NCBI RefSeq assembly: GCF_907164915.1
Contig: NC_061862.1
Span: 60,203,068-60,267,067, forward strand
Length of the DNA: 64,000 nucleotides
Reading direction: 5' to 3'
Source of the DNA: Impatiens glandulifera
Taxonomy: Eukaryota > Streptophyta > Magnoliopsida > Ericales > Balsaminaceae
In this document: positions 51,538 to 62,690 of the stretch, piece by piece
How the letters are laid out: each line of letters opens with the position of its first letter
Position numbering within the stretch: position 1 is the stretch's first letter
Position numbers and translations under genes: made by a program
Notes under the pieces: generated by a model
Database searches by the model: none
What the model was told of the DNA's origin: nothing
Seen by the model: only the letters and a program-made list of their open reading frames with translations

Positions 51538-52042
51538 TGAAAATGATATTGAATTCTCAAATTCACAACTTGTGATGTCTTGTGGTAGTTTCTCTAGCTA
51601 TCAATGTCAAATTTAGTTTTATATATTCAAAATTAATGGTATATTTGTGGGTTTTGAACCACCTTCATAAAAATAGATTATTTTATAGAACAAATCGAAA
51701 TTATTGAAAAAAAATTAAAAAATTAACTTATATTGTGAAGTTGATGCAGAGTGACGTATTTGAGATTATATTTTTTAGTCTTCAAAACTATCTTTATAGT
51801 TAACTGATAAAATAGATAAAAATAATACTTTAATATTATAACCATCAAGGAGTTCATAAAAAGACAACATTGAACATATTATAACTTTGCATACACAAAA
51901 ATACACAAATTGCATACCATATTAAATAAATTAGACAACAACAAAATGAAAATTACAAATGAAATGACAAGTATACCCTTCAAAGACAGATCCTTAAAGA
52001 CAAACGATTTCCCAGCTCAACAAACACTGAAATCAAACATGT
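49227..52042. other. Intergenic DNA downstream of the P450 gene
   Basis: About 2.8 kb with no gene. It includes a (TA)n tract at about 51,504-51,533 and AT-rich core blocks near 51,300 resembling the MITE family at 38,372. Short frames near 49,699 and 50,390 have no recognisable motif. Confidence 0.5.
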
Positions 52043-53769
52043 TTATGCAGACACGTCATCATGGGGCCCATCCAGTTGACGTGGCAGCAAATAAACTTTT
52101 AACCCATTCTTCATAAACAGAGTAAGTGACATCTTTTGCTCAACTAGATGACCGGGAACTGGAATCAGCCGGTAACGAAGCAGCACCGCCGAAGCAACCG
52201 ACTTCATTTGCAGATACGCCAAATCCTTGCCAAGACATGTCCTTGGACCGCCATTAAACGCCACAAATTTGTAACCATCTTTTGGCATTTCAAACCGGTC
52301 TCCTTCAACCGATAACCACCTTTCAGGTTTAAATTCCAAACAATCATCTCCCCAAATGGTCTTCATCCGACCAACTGAATATATAGAATATGTTACCGTT
52401 GATCCAGCTGGCACATGGGTTCCATCTGGCAATACGTCATCAGACACCACGTATTTGAAATCTTGTGGTACAGATGGGTATAACCTTAAGGTCTCTGCTA
52501 AAGAAGCTTTTAGGTAAACTAACTTATCAGCTTCATCGAAGACTAATGGGTCTGAAATCCATGCACATGTGTCGTTTCCACGAGTGATACTCAAGACTGT
52601 TTTGATTTCGTCTATGATTTTTTGTTCAACTCGTGGGTTGTTCATTACTGACCAGAAGAACCAACTTAGAGCGACGGATGATGTGTCACGACCAGCTAGA
52701 ACAAAGTTTAAAGCTATGCGTTTTAATAAGGGGGCTTCGATTGGATTCCCGGCTATGTCTCTTCTTTTCATGAAACGTGATAAGAGATCGTCGGATGGGT
52801 TTTCCTTCCGAGCGATTAGAGCTTCGTTCATGTAAGATTCAACGACTTGTAAACTCTTTTGGAGACGATTCTCGGCTCCATAACCAATGATCTTTTTCAG
52901 TTGCCAGAGAAATCCAGGGTAAAGTAATCTTTGTAGGGTGGCTTCTGTTGCAGAGTCGAAAGCTATTGCAAATGGATTCTCTGGTAGGTTAAGAGACAGA
53001 GTTTCTGGATCCTTCCCGAATGTCAGCCCACATATGTTATCGAATGTCAATCGTAATAGCAAATCCTGTTTTTTTCAGAAAACCCATAATAATCTAGTAA
53101 GGTTGCTCTGTTTTGATGGTAAAATGTAAATAAATATGTAACTTAAAACGATTAAGTTGAAGTGGATGTGAAGACAGTTGGTTATGCTAACTTACTAGAT
53201 TTTAAAAAATATAAAAATAAATAAATACGAACCTGCAAATCAACAGGGATGCGACGGGCAGCAGATTGCTCCAAAATGCACCATAACCGTGTCTTTATAG
53301 TCCGGTTAACCCATCGAGCCATGGCCTGTCTTAGAGTCCTGGTCGTGAACTCAAGCGCAGCAGTTTTCCTCTGCATCAACCACGTTTCTCCGTCGCTATT
53401 AAAGATACCCTGTCCAAGCAAATCATGGAAAGCGGTTTGCCAGGTCGGGCCCTTCGGGTAGTTATCGAATCGGGTACGCAGAATATGCTCAATGTTCTTC
53501 GGATGACACGTGACAGTGTAGAACCCTTGTTTGCGTGCCAAGAAAGGTATGCAAATTGTGCTCGTCTGGTAAGTACACGCACCGCCAGTCTCCCTTAGGT
53601 TCCCACAAACCCATTCGTGGAATCGCCTCCGGTTTTTAAACAAACCGGGGAGACTGCCCACGAATGGCCAAACTTTCGGACCAGTAAGGGTTCGAGCCAG
53701 CATATAGAACCATATCATGTAAACTGACCCGACAGAGGCAATGCTTAATATCACAAGTAATGGATCCAT
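52043..53769 (-). CDS. CYP86A1: CYP86A1-like fatty-acid omega-hydroxylase
   Basis: A cytochrome P450 of the ER membrane that hydroxylates the terminal carbon of long-chain fatty acids; CYP86A1 supplies suberin monomers, mainly in roots. Exon 1 is 53,769-53,233 and exon 2 is 53,065-52,043, joined in phase across a 167-bp GT-AG intron after VDLQ, giving 519 residues (usual 510-555). ATG 53,769 is the first in-frame ATG. Visible: an N-terminal membrane anchor (about 3-25), [16 protein letters not shown]-x3-R in WLMQRKTA, I-helix AGRDTSS (303-309), ExxR as ETLR (370-373), FKPERW (424-429), and the heme loop [10 protein letters not shown] with Cys456. Similarity, as remembered, is closest to CYP86A1 ([38 protein letters not shown]). 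An extra Ala-Cys seems to sit before TYQT. Other CYP86A members are the main alternative. Confidence 0.95.
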
Positions 53770-53856
53770 AAGAGTTTGAAAGGGCAAATAAATTCAGTTT
53801 TAATTTGTATACAATGGGAGATAGAGGACTGCATGTATCATGGATGGAAAAACTAT

Positions 53857-53870
53857 CTATATATATAGGA
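53857..53870 (-). promoter_or_regulatory. Likely TATA box of the P450 gene
   Basis: CTATATATATAGAT read on the minus strand, about 90-100 bases upstream of the start codon. That leaves a short 5' UTR, and it is the best-placed TATA element in an otherwise less TA-rich stretch. Confidence 0.55.
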
Positions 53871-53879
53871 GTGACGTTT

Positions 53880-55174
53880 AAAAGGAGAAACAATTTTGCA
53901 GAGAGAGTTGTTAAGAAAAATTTGTGTATTATAAAGAAAATATTTAATTCGTTGGTTGATAGGAACATAAGAAATATTATAATTTGTAGTGTTACGTGAA
54001 AGAGATGCAAATATAAGAAATTGAGGGATTTATTCAAAAGTTATCTAAATAATGTTAGGCAGGTTACTTTACCAGCTACTTAATTACACGCGGCATATTG
54101 ATAGATTTTCTGTCCATTAATTTTTTTCTAAAATAATGTGGATTTTTTTGTTACTATTTGTAACTTGATCTTGGATTATTTAAAATTTTCTTGTTTTTTA
54201 AATAATTAAAATCTTGTATCATCATATACTATTTTAACTATTAAATTCCTTAATAATTATTTATAAATTTTAAATATAAAATACACATTTTTTATCTATT
54301 AAAATTTTAATTCCATAACTTTTTGTTCCTACTTGTTTTTTTTAAAAATTTTTTATTTGTATTTATTTATCGTAGTTTAATTTCGATGATATTTATATAT
54401 GTGATCTTCACTTAGTGGTACTTGATAAAAATACCTTTTACTTATTTTAAAATATAAAATAAAATTATATAATAACATGTTAGTATAGACAAAAAAAAAA
54501 AATTGTATAAGAATGTTTATTTTTCAATGAACTAGTAGGTTACCATGCTTTTGAACAACTTCACAATAAAAATTATTTATAGTTTATTAGACACATTTTT
54601 ATAATTAATTTATATTTATAGTGAGTTTTTAATGAAACATTATAATTTCTAAACTTAGTCACATTCTTCCTATTTATAATTTTAATGAGAGTGAGATTTT
54701 AAACATTGAATATACTTTAATTTGTTTAATGAGAGTGAGATTTTAAGTAAATTAGTCCAAATATAATCCTTTTGGCCCAGTTTGTCAGCACATGGGTCAT
54801 CTATCCGAACTTTTATCTAAATTCAAATCATCTGATATTTGACTCAAGTATAATCTTTTCACTTCTTTTACATATTCATTTCTTCTGAAAATTATAAAAA
54901 CTAAAATATGGAGATGTCATGTTTCAATGACTAAATGTTTAGAATAGAGATAGTATGCTAACGGACGGACACAAAATCATAGAGCTATGGAACTTTTCGG
55001 GGTGTAACCACAAAAAGAAAAAAAAAAAAAAAAAAGCAAATAATCTCTTCACTTGCATTTTAATTTACATTTTTTTTCGTTCCTTCACGAAGAAAAGTAA
55101 TTTACAATTTTAGGCGCCCGAAAAAATAGTAAGACATGTGAGTCGGTTGTTATCTTAAAATTATTTTAGAGTAA
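53880..55174. other. Intergenic DNA upstream of the P450 gene
   Basis: AT-rich, no gene. A near-repeat of TTAATGAGAGTGAGATTTTAA occurs at about 54,683 and 54,727. A poly-A run lies at about 55,017-55,036. Confidence 0.5.
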
Positions 55175-55997
55175 TCTATATATATATAATGATGCTTAAT
55201 TTTTAAAGTGTCCGGATTGCCGTATCGAGAGCTGTGGTTAATTTGGATATATGTGAGAGTAAATGGATACTTGGTCGGATTATGGGTTCACCCGCCCATA
55301 AACTTAAAACGGTTAAAAATAAAATTAAAAATGCTATATGTATGGTTCGAACTTGCAACCTAACAAAACAAGTACAACATTTTAACCAACTAGGCTAATA
55401 ACACTTTATATTTTAAATTCAACCCAAAATTTGATAAACGCGTGACATTTTAACAATATAAGTTCAACTTTTTAACTAACTAATCTATATATATATATAA
55501 TGATGTTTAATTTTTAAAGTGTCCGGATTGCCGTATAGAGAGCTGTGGTTAATTTGGATATATGTGAGAGTAAATTGATACTTGGGTCGGATTGTGGGTT
55601 GACCCGCCCATAAACTTAAAACGGTTAAAAATAAAATTAAAAATGCTATAGGTATGGTTCAAACTTGCAACCTAACAAACCAAATACAACATTTTAACCA
55701 ACTAGGCTAATAACACTTTATATCTTAAAATCAACCCAAAATTTGATAAACGCGTGACATTTTAACAATATAAGTTCAACTTTTTAACTAACTAATCTAT
55801 ATATATATATAATGATGCTTAATTTTTAAAGTGTCCAGATTGCCGGGTCGAGAGCTGTGGTTAATTTGGATATATATGAGAGTAAATGGATATTTGGGTC
55901 GGATTGTGGGTTGACCCGCCCATAAAAATTTTACCGTAATATTTATTTCACGGTTTTTTATATTATTACTCGTACAAATGCACGGGATACATGCTAG
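55175..55997 (+). mobile_element. Non-autonomous Helitron with three tandem 5' ends
   Basis: TCTATATATATATA followed by ATGATG.TTAATTTTTAAAG starts units at 55,175, 55,484 and 55,796, spaced 309 and 312 bp. The third unit ends after about 200 bp in CTCGTACAAATGCACGGG, a short hairpin, then CTAG at 55,994-55,997 followed by T. A 5' TC, a hairpin ten or so bases before CTRR, insertion between A and T and no target duplication are the hallmarks of Helitrons. There is no Rep/helicase coding. Tandem 5' ends with a single 3' end suggest repeated internal duplication or successive insertions. Confidence 0.75.
55343..55399 (-). other. Antisense tRNA-like segment in the first Helitron unit
   Basis: On the minus strand TTAGCCTAGTTGGTTAAAAT (55,399-55,380) fits a polymerase III A box, and GCAAGTTCGAACCAT (ending about 55,341) fits a B box, about 25 bases apart. 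This is the layout of a tRNA or tRNA-derived SINE head. The second Helitron unit has the same pair at about 55,710-55,653 with a GTTTGAACC B box. No complete cloverleaf could be drawn. Confidence 0.45.
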
Positions 55998-56965
55998 TTA
56001 ATTATGAAGATAGTTAATTTTAGGTTGACCATTAAACTTATCTCTAATCCAATCTCAGAATAGACAATGGATTGAAATAAATTAAAGAAATTAATTTTTA
56101 TAAAATTAAATTAAATTAATGGCCAGCCTTTTATATAAAGAGTTGTCGCTTGATAAAAATATCAAAAATGTTTTACGTGTACAAACATAATTTTATTAAA
56201 GATTTTTGTTGAGTTCAATGTTAGGTGATAGTCGAAAAAACCCCGTTAAAAACGGTATTTCCTCTACAAAATCTTAACTTTTTATTTCAAAAATTGCATC
56301 CTTACATTTTTATTTATTTAATTAAATTTTCATAATTTATGCATAAATTTAAATTTAATATTTTAAAATATTAAATAAACATTAATACATGCTATTAATG
56401 TCGAAAATTATGAAATGCGGTACCTGAAAATATCAACTAAAGGTGTTAAATTAAAAATAAATTCAAACAGACCCTTTTTTAATATATTTTTTATGAAGAT
56501 ATTCTAAAATTGTTTTCTACTTTTTCAATTTTTTTAAAAAACAAGGGTCGGTTTGAGAGTTGGGCCGGATGAAGAGCAATTTGGGTAGGGGTCAACGATG
56601 TCCAATATTTAGTCAATGCAGGTTGAGGCACGTGCAGGTGAACTAGGGACACGTTGATGACTCGGATGTAGAAGATTGATTTTGGCCGAGTTGAAGTCGT
56701 CTTCGACCTTCAACAGGTTTAGGTCTTTAGTTAGAAGGTTGAACCATGATTTTGAAGATAATGGGATCGAGTTTCGTCTCCCCATTTAGAATTTAAATAT
56801 CATACTCCTATGTGTTATTCAACCGGAAAGAAGGTCAATGGAGCTTCGACAAAAACATGTCGGAAAATAGGATTCCAAGTTTAAGTGTTTTAACTTGGAA
56901 TTGAATGATTCCAAAAGTTTCATTATGATTATTATAATCGAACTCATTCATAAAATCATAACTAG
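55998..56965. other. Intergenic DNA
   Basis: No gene. At 56,235-56,260 CCCCGTTAAAAACGGTATTTCC holds a small hairpin. 56,530-56,770 is GC-richer and carries GGTTGA/GGTCGA-type words but no clear repeat. Confidence 0.4.
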
Positions 56966-58260
56966 ATACACTTGTAACTCCCAGGATTTGCTCCCCTATA
57001 GCTTAGCACGTGTCTTGACGACATGTGGTAACACGGGAAATATTATGGGGTAACTCGATGTTTGATGCGTTTCAAATTTGATTTGCATGTCAGACGTCTT
57101 TTTAAAAGAAAACATTATTTTAATTTTTTAAAATACTTTGGAAATTAAAAATTAATCATATAAAAATAATTAATTTTGTTCAAATTTTAATAATATAGGG
57201 TCAAATAATAATTTAACCCAAAACCTGGTTTAAATTAATCAAACATAACTAATTTAAAATATTATTTATTTGAAAACAGAGTCGCCAAATAATTTTTAAA
57301 AAATCAGTAAATAGGTGTACGTGTACAAACGTATTTTACACCAGAGTGTCTATAAGGGTTCGTATTTTGGTTACGCTCAGTGAAGGGCTTTCGCGCTATG
57401 TCCTCCACGCCCGTCAAAGGACGACTTAATTTTATTAAAACAAAGTCGAGCTATTTCAAGATTTACTTATAACATTTAATTTTTTTAACTAGTAGTCCGG
57501 GTCCTAAATAAGGATAAGTTTAAATTGCGTAAATAATTGTACAAAATTATTTAAAAGGGCATACCTGCGATTGCGTTGATATAAAACTAAGTTAAAATCC
57601 TAAAAAAAATATTAGAAAATGTTAGAATTTAAAAATAAATTCCAAACGGGGCCTTAGCTGTTTAGGAAATATCCCAAAAATATTTAAATATCATTTTTTG
57701 ACCTTTTAGGATTATTTGAAAATGGATTGGGGTTCCAAAATTACAAAAATGATTTCGGATTTTGAAAATGGGAACCAAACATGCCTTATGACCGGAGTTC
57801 TAGGGTCTGGGTCCGGTTTTGTCAATTTGGGCTCGGACAGGCTCGAACTAGACCCGGGACGTCTAGATTAGGGCTCGGGGTCGTGGGTCCTTTGATTTAG
57901 AGGGCTCGGTCCCGAACTTAGACTGCTCGGTCATAAGCTTGGGAGGCTCGGTCCCGGGTCTAGTTTATCGGTCTAATACTTCAGTCCTAGGGTTAGAATG
58001 TTCTTGGTCCTAGGGTTAGGAAGTCTTCGGTCCTGGGCTAAGAGAAGGCTCGGTCCTAGGTTAGAAAATCGGTTCTAGGCTAAAAGGAGTGCTCAGTCCT
58101 TCCTTAAGAACATCGGTCCTAGCTCAAGAACACCGATCTTTGACTCAAGAACATTGATCCTTGGTCTCGGTCCGGACCAAAGATCCTTGGTATTGTTTCT
58201 CGGTCCCGGTCCTACAAGACTCAGTCGTCGGGGACCGAGTGTTCTTGAATAGGTCAAGAA
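56966..58260. mobile_element. Ogre/Tat-like LTR remnant with TCGGTCC minisatellite
   Basis: At 57,280-57,420 AGAGTCGCCAAATAATTTTT, AGGGTTCGTATTTTGGTTACG and GTCCTCCACGCCCGT occur in order. The phrases GAGTCGCCA..., GGTTACG...GGAAGG... and ...CACGCCC are, from memory, hallmarks of LTRs of plant Ogre/Tat-type Ty3 elements. At 57,790-58,210 degenerate ~25-35 bp units on TCGGTCCTAGGTTAG follow, much GC-richer than the neighbourhood. No protein domain remains. LTR limits, partner LTR and target duplication were not found. Confidence 0.5.
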
Positions 58261-59529
58261 TTGCAGAAGCTATAACTTTTGATATAGATCATGAAATCAT
58301 GATCTATAAGTTGCAAATGATTCATATGATCATAAAGAACAAAAACCCTAACTCTAATCACGGTCAATTGATCTCTACAAAGATCAATTTTTAAAGACCG
58401 TTTTTAGGTCAAATTTTGAGATCTTTTGAATATGGCTATTTCAAGGTTTGATTTTTGTTCCATTAATTTTGAAGTGATGAACATAATTGAACACAACCAA
58501 AATAAGAGCATCATAGCATCACTGTAAATGCATTGGGGTTTGATGACTTACAATACCCCCAAATTGAGAATTTTGTAATTTTGTATGTTGCATTTCGGTA
58601 ATTTTGACACAAATGTGTGACATATAGATCTACAACTCTACACATTTAAATCCACCCAACAAAAGTTTTCAATTTAGAAATATAATTAAAATATATATCT
58701 CTTAGAATATTTTGAAATTATAAATTAAATCAAATCAAATCGAGGCATTGGTAATAAACTTGTTTTTAGGCTTAAGAGTCGATACCTATTTTTTTTTTTT
58801 TATAAGATTGTTCAAAGGAAAATGTAAAAATAATTAAAGAAAAGAAAACTGGAAAAACAACACAGAACAAACAAGGATTAGGGTATGATGTGTCAGTTTG
58901 TGGGCCTTGGGCGTGCTTGGTTATGGGCTTGAAACCGGCAGTCCGGATCTTTTGTTATCATCCCATCTATGCATGTTGTGAACCATTCAAAATGTAATTG
59001 AATATAATATTATTAAAATTGAGTTAGTTTAAAAAATATTGAAACTCAAGCCCGACACGTTCGTTTCTCCGTTCCGTAGTTCCGTTAGTAACCCAAATTT
59101 ACATTTCACGTTCTGTCACTTTATCTGTCATAATCATTTCACACCATCAGTTTTCATCTCTTCCAATTACACTATTTTATTACGATTTACAATTTCTCTT
59201 TCTAGATATTTACGATTATTTAGAAATAAGCTCACGATTCTTTGTCGGAACTTTATTTCACGATTCTTTGTCGGAAACATATGCCAAGATTTTGTCTTGA
59301 AAAGTTAACACAAGTACAATAAAGCTTATCCTATAACACTTTTGCACATTTGGACCAACTCCCAACACTAAGTCTAAACGAAATCTTTATATTAATGTTG
59401 GTTGGAAGCTGGTTTAAATTTGCAAAAATAATATAGATAGAGGCAAAGTTTAAATATGGTTATTGACACTCTATTTACTATACATCAGTAGCCTCTATGA
59501 AGTGGGCTGATACGGTTTTTTTTGACAAA
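58261..59529. other. Intergenic DNA
   Basis: No gene recognised. A frame of about 89 codons around 59,039-59,308 lacks an ATG start and any motif. A duplicated CACGATTCTTTGTCGGAA occurs at 59,232 and 59,259. Confidence 0.4.
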
Positions 59530-59600
59530 ATTAAGTATAATTAGCTTAAATGGTAGAGTGTTCGCATGCAAAGCAAGCAATCTACAGTTTTAGAGCAAGA
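59530..59600 (+). pseudogene. tRNA-Ala-like fragment 1
   Basis: TAGCTTAAATGGTAGAGTGT followed by TCGCATGCAAAGC resembles the D-arm and anticodon-arm side of a plant alanine tRNA (TAGCTCAGATGGTAGAGCG...). The T-arm is unrecognisable, so it is a pseudo-tRNA or SINE head rather than a functional tRNA. Confidence 0.35.
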
Positions 59601-60767
59601 ATTGTGTCATTGATGAAAAGTTTAGTAATATCTATTTACTTTCTCTAATTCATTATGTCACTAAATTATAAACTTATTTCTCAATTTAGCTAAATTTTAA
59701 CACATATTTATGTTAATGTCGGTCATTCCTAATAGAAACATTTCTTAAATATGGATTAAATTGTGATTATTTGTTAGCTTCATTTTATTTATTTTTTCAC
59801 TTTTTATAAGGTCAAAATTAACAATTAATTTGTTCACACAGATATTGAAAAAAAAAACTTATAGAAAGTTTGGTTACCATAAACAAGGTAAGAAATATAT
59901 TAAATGCCTCCAAAATTACCCCTCTATGAGCACATGAAAATTTAATTAATATAAAAAAGATATACATATGTCTATTATTCAAAGTTAAACAACACTATCT
60001 ACAATATTATGTATATTCCATACAAAGTTTGAAATCCCAACTCCTGACTTGGCACAGTCACTCCAATTCCTTGCGAAAAGCGATGTTATTAACGAATGTC
60101 GTCTGTTATAAAGAAATGAAACATTGGCTTATTATTAAACCATAATTCAAAGCATGGGGAAGGATATTCAAAGGAGATTATAACTAAGTTTTGTTTATAG
60201 ATATAATCCCATATAGAATAACTGGATCCACCCTAGCTTTAGACAAGCTATAAATCCACATTCATGTATATTCTTATCACATGTCCCCATTTTTCAAAAA
60301 TAAAATAAAATTGTTGTAACTAGATATTGGTACCAATTAAAACATCTTTTTGTTTTCAAAATTTTATTTCTATATATGGATCTAGAGATATAAATAGGAT
60401 TATTGTTTAAGTGAAAAAGAAGTAAAAAATATTGTTTTCCATCCATCTGGATCCAAATAGGTTGTGATCTTTATGTTGATTCCAGTTGAGAGTAAAGCAG
60501 CGACAGGTGTAACGCTCCCAGGTGAAAGAAGATGGCCTGCAATATGAGAAGTTGTGTTCATATAAAGATAACAAATAATCTTTATTATATAATGAAATCT
60601 GAATAATAAAACTTCTTTTTAATTTTATAAATTATTACCTCACAAAAACTAGTTACTCTATATTTTTTTCGTATAAAACTATCATTGTCATAATTCAAGT
60701 AAAATGTTATTTGTTTTGAATTTATTATTAACTGATATATTTGTATCATTATAATAGTTTAACAAAG
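59601..60767. other. Intergenic DNA
   Basis: No gene seen. AT-rich with scattered short repeats. Confidence 0.4.
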
Positions 60768-60838
60768 TTGGGTGAAGCTTAAATGGTAGAGTGCTCGTTT
60801 TGAATGCGAGGGATATGAGGTACAATCCATGAGTAAAA
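60768..60838 (+). pseudogene. tRNA-Ala-like pseudogene or SINE head
   Basis: GGGTGAAGCTTAAATGGTAG, then AGTGCTCGTTTTGAATGCGAG (a five-pair anticodon stem CTCGT/GCGAG with loop TTTGAAT, anticodon TGA where alanine tRNA has TGC), then GAGGTACAATCC in place of GGGGTTCGATCC. The acceptor stem does not pair. Compared with plant alanine tRNA the B box has two changes. Not expected to be a working tRNA. Confidence 0.45.
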
Positions 60839-61945
60839 CACGAGCATTATACAATAGATGATATATAGAAGCTCTAGTGTAATACGAGAATTACATAATA
60901 GCTGAACATTTGCTCGATTTTCGAGTTCTTCGGTTCAGTTTTTTCGATTTTTTAGCCAATTCGAAAACTGAATCGAATTCAAATTTGATACTTGGTTCAA
61001 ATTTCGAATAATTCAAATTCGAAACGAAATTAATTTTCTTTTTTATTTTTAAATTTTAAATTTTAAATTCTAATTATTTTAATTCAAAACAAAATTTGAA
61101 TTAAGATGTTAAACGAAGGAAATAGATGTTGAATGATAGATATAGATCTTGAATTTAAAATAGGTGTTGAACGACGGAGATAAATCAAAATTTAAGAGTA
61201 TTGACAAAGAAGAAGCTCAAAAGAAATAAATATTAGATAAATCAAAGCTCAGAAATAAAGTTGAAGTTTGAAGGCTCCTTCATATAAGAATAGAGATAAA
61301 GAGGGAGGTGATTGTTGAAAGATTATGTTAAAAGAATAAAGATAAGGGAGGCTAGAGAGATTATTTGATTAGGTTAGAGAAAATATATGATGAGGATTAG
61401 GTTTAGAGAATATACAAATGAGATGAAGTGGGCGGCTAAGGAATTAGGTTTGGAGATTGAGGTGGACTTATGAATTAAGTTTAGAGAATATAGATGAAGT
61501 GAGTAATTAGGTTTAGAAAATATAAATGAGGACTAAAGAACGAGGTTTAGAGAATGAGGGAGGAATTATTATATATTATATAAATAAGTTATATAATATA
61601 TAATAAAATAAATTATTATATATTATATATAATAAATTATATATTATATATAATAAAAATAAATAATAAAAAATGAATTTGGTTTTCGGCTTGGTTTTTG
61701 AAATGAAACCTCAACTCGAAAACCAATTCGAAAACCGTATTTGAATTTGAATTCGAATTTGTTTAAAATTTTATTCGAAAACTGAAAATGAAATTTGAAT
61801 TCGGTGAATTTAAATTCAGTCGGATATTCGATTCAGACCAAATATTAAATACCCCTAGCTCTAATGTAATACTCACATTACACAATAGTTGATGTACAAT
61901 AACTCTAATGTAATGTGAGCATTACATGATACCAGTTTGCAGCAA
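60835..61945. repeat. 44-bp minisatellite split by an inverted-repeat insertion
   Basis: Units of about 44 bp built on CGAGCATTAYACAATAGYTGAT and CTCTARTGTAATA occur at 60,838-60,881 and 60,882-60,903 (left part), then resume in the middle of a unit at about 61,858 (GCTCTAATGTAATACTCACA) and run to about 61,945. The unit is interrupted by the 0.95 kb element at about 60,905-61,857. Confidence 0.6.
60905..61857. mobile_element. Inverted-repeat element of about 0.95 kb
   Basis: The left part (60,915-61,045) is rich in TTCGATTTT, CAATTCGAAAACTGAATCG and AAATTCGAA. The right part (61,680-61,855) has the mirrored TTTTCGG, TCGAAAACCAATTCGAAAAC, TTCGAATTT and GATATTCGATTCAGACC, ending AAATACCCCTAG. 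Read in reverse complement this start, CTAGGGGTATTTAATATT, and the following TTCGGTT-type words resemble a common plant MITE group with such ends. The middle (61,080-61,570) has loose repeats of GGTTTAGAGAATATA. No coding. Exact borders and target duplication are uncertain. Confidence 0.5.
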
Positions 61946-62507
61946 CCATTATTGTTAACTTGAATATTAAAAATACAGTATTAATGAAATACGTAACCTC
62001 TCATCATTATCGTTGATATTATTGTTGGATATCGCGTCGTCGTTATTTGTTTCTTGAATATTAACAAAATAGAACCTTATTAGTTCTCTAAACAAAACAT
62101 AACATTTCACACGAACAAAATAGAAACTTGTTAGTTCTCAAACACACTTATTTCTAGAAAAGATTTGTGTAAATAGATTTCTGACAAAGAAATTGTGAAT
62201 GGTTTAGAGAGAGAAATCATAAATAATAATAAAATGGTGAATTTGAAAGAGATGAGGAATAATGAAGTGACAGAGCGGGAAAACATTTAGATTATAAACA
62301 GAACGGTGACGGCGAAAAGAATAGATCGGCTTGGTTTCAATTTTTTTTTAATAATATAATATTAAGATGCATTTTGATTGGTTGGTAACAGAGGGAACAT
62401 GGGGCTTGGAAAAAGAGGAAACAAAAGATTGTTGGGTTGGACATGGGTGCGACCGTGCGGGTAATAGGACACGATTCAGTTCATGGATGCGGGAGCGGGA
62501 TACGGGG
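61946..62507. other. Intergenic DNA
   Basis: No gene. AACAAAATAGAAAC.TTRTTAGTTCTC occurs twice (about 62,065 and 62,113). Confidence 0.4.
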
Positions 62508-62690
62508 AAGCAGATCCTTTGTTCTCAAATTAATATGTTTTCTTGTTCCCCTCTCACAATGAGAAGGGCAATATAGTAAATAAATAAAAAAACTTTTTAT
62601 TTATTTATCATATTGCCCCCTCCCCTTGTGAGAGGGGAATATGAAAACATGTTAATATGAAAACATGTTAATTTGGGAGCAGGAGATCTC
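62508..62690. mobile_element. Snap-back hairpin MITE, ~180 bp
   Basis: The left arm from AGATCCTTTGTTCTCAAATT through CCCCTCTCACAATGAGAAGG to AATAAATAAAAA is mirrored by the right arm read backwards (GAGATCTCCTGCTCCCAAATT ... CCCCTCTCACAAGGGGAGGG ... AATAAATAAAAAG). The arms are about 75-85 bp with a loop of only a few bases. ATATGAAAACATGTTA is duplicated in the right arm. No coding; a transcript would form a long hairpin. Confidence 0.75.

Noticed and set aside
53770..53787. P450 start six codons upstream
   Set aside because: The codon is TTG; ATG 53,769 gives the usual Met-Asp start and anchor of CYP86A proteins.
58161..59308. Frames of 77 and 89 codons
   Set aside because: No domain, low complexity or lacking an ATG, and the first lies inside the TCGGTCC minisatellite region.
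60768..60838. Functional tRNA gene
   Set aside because: Acceptor stem does not pair, the B box is changed, and the anticodon differs from the alanine tRNA it otherwise resembles.
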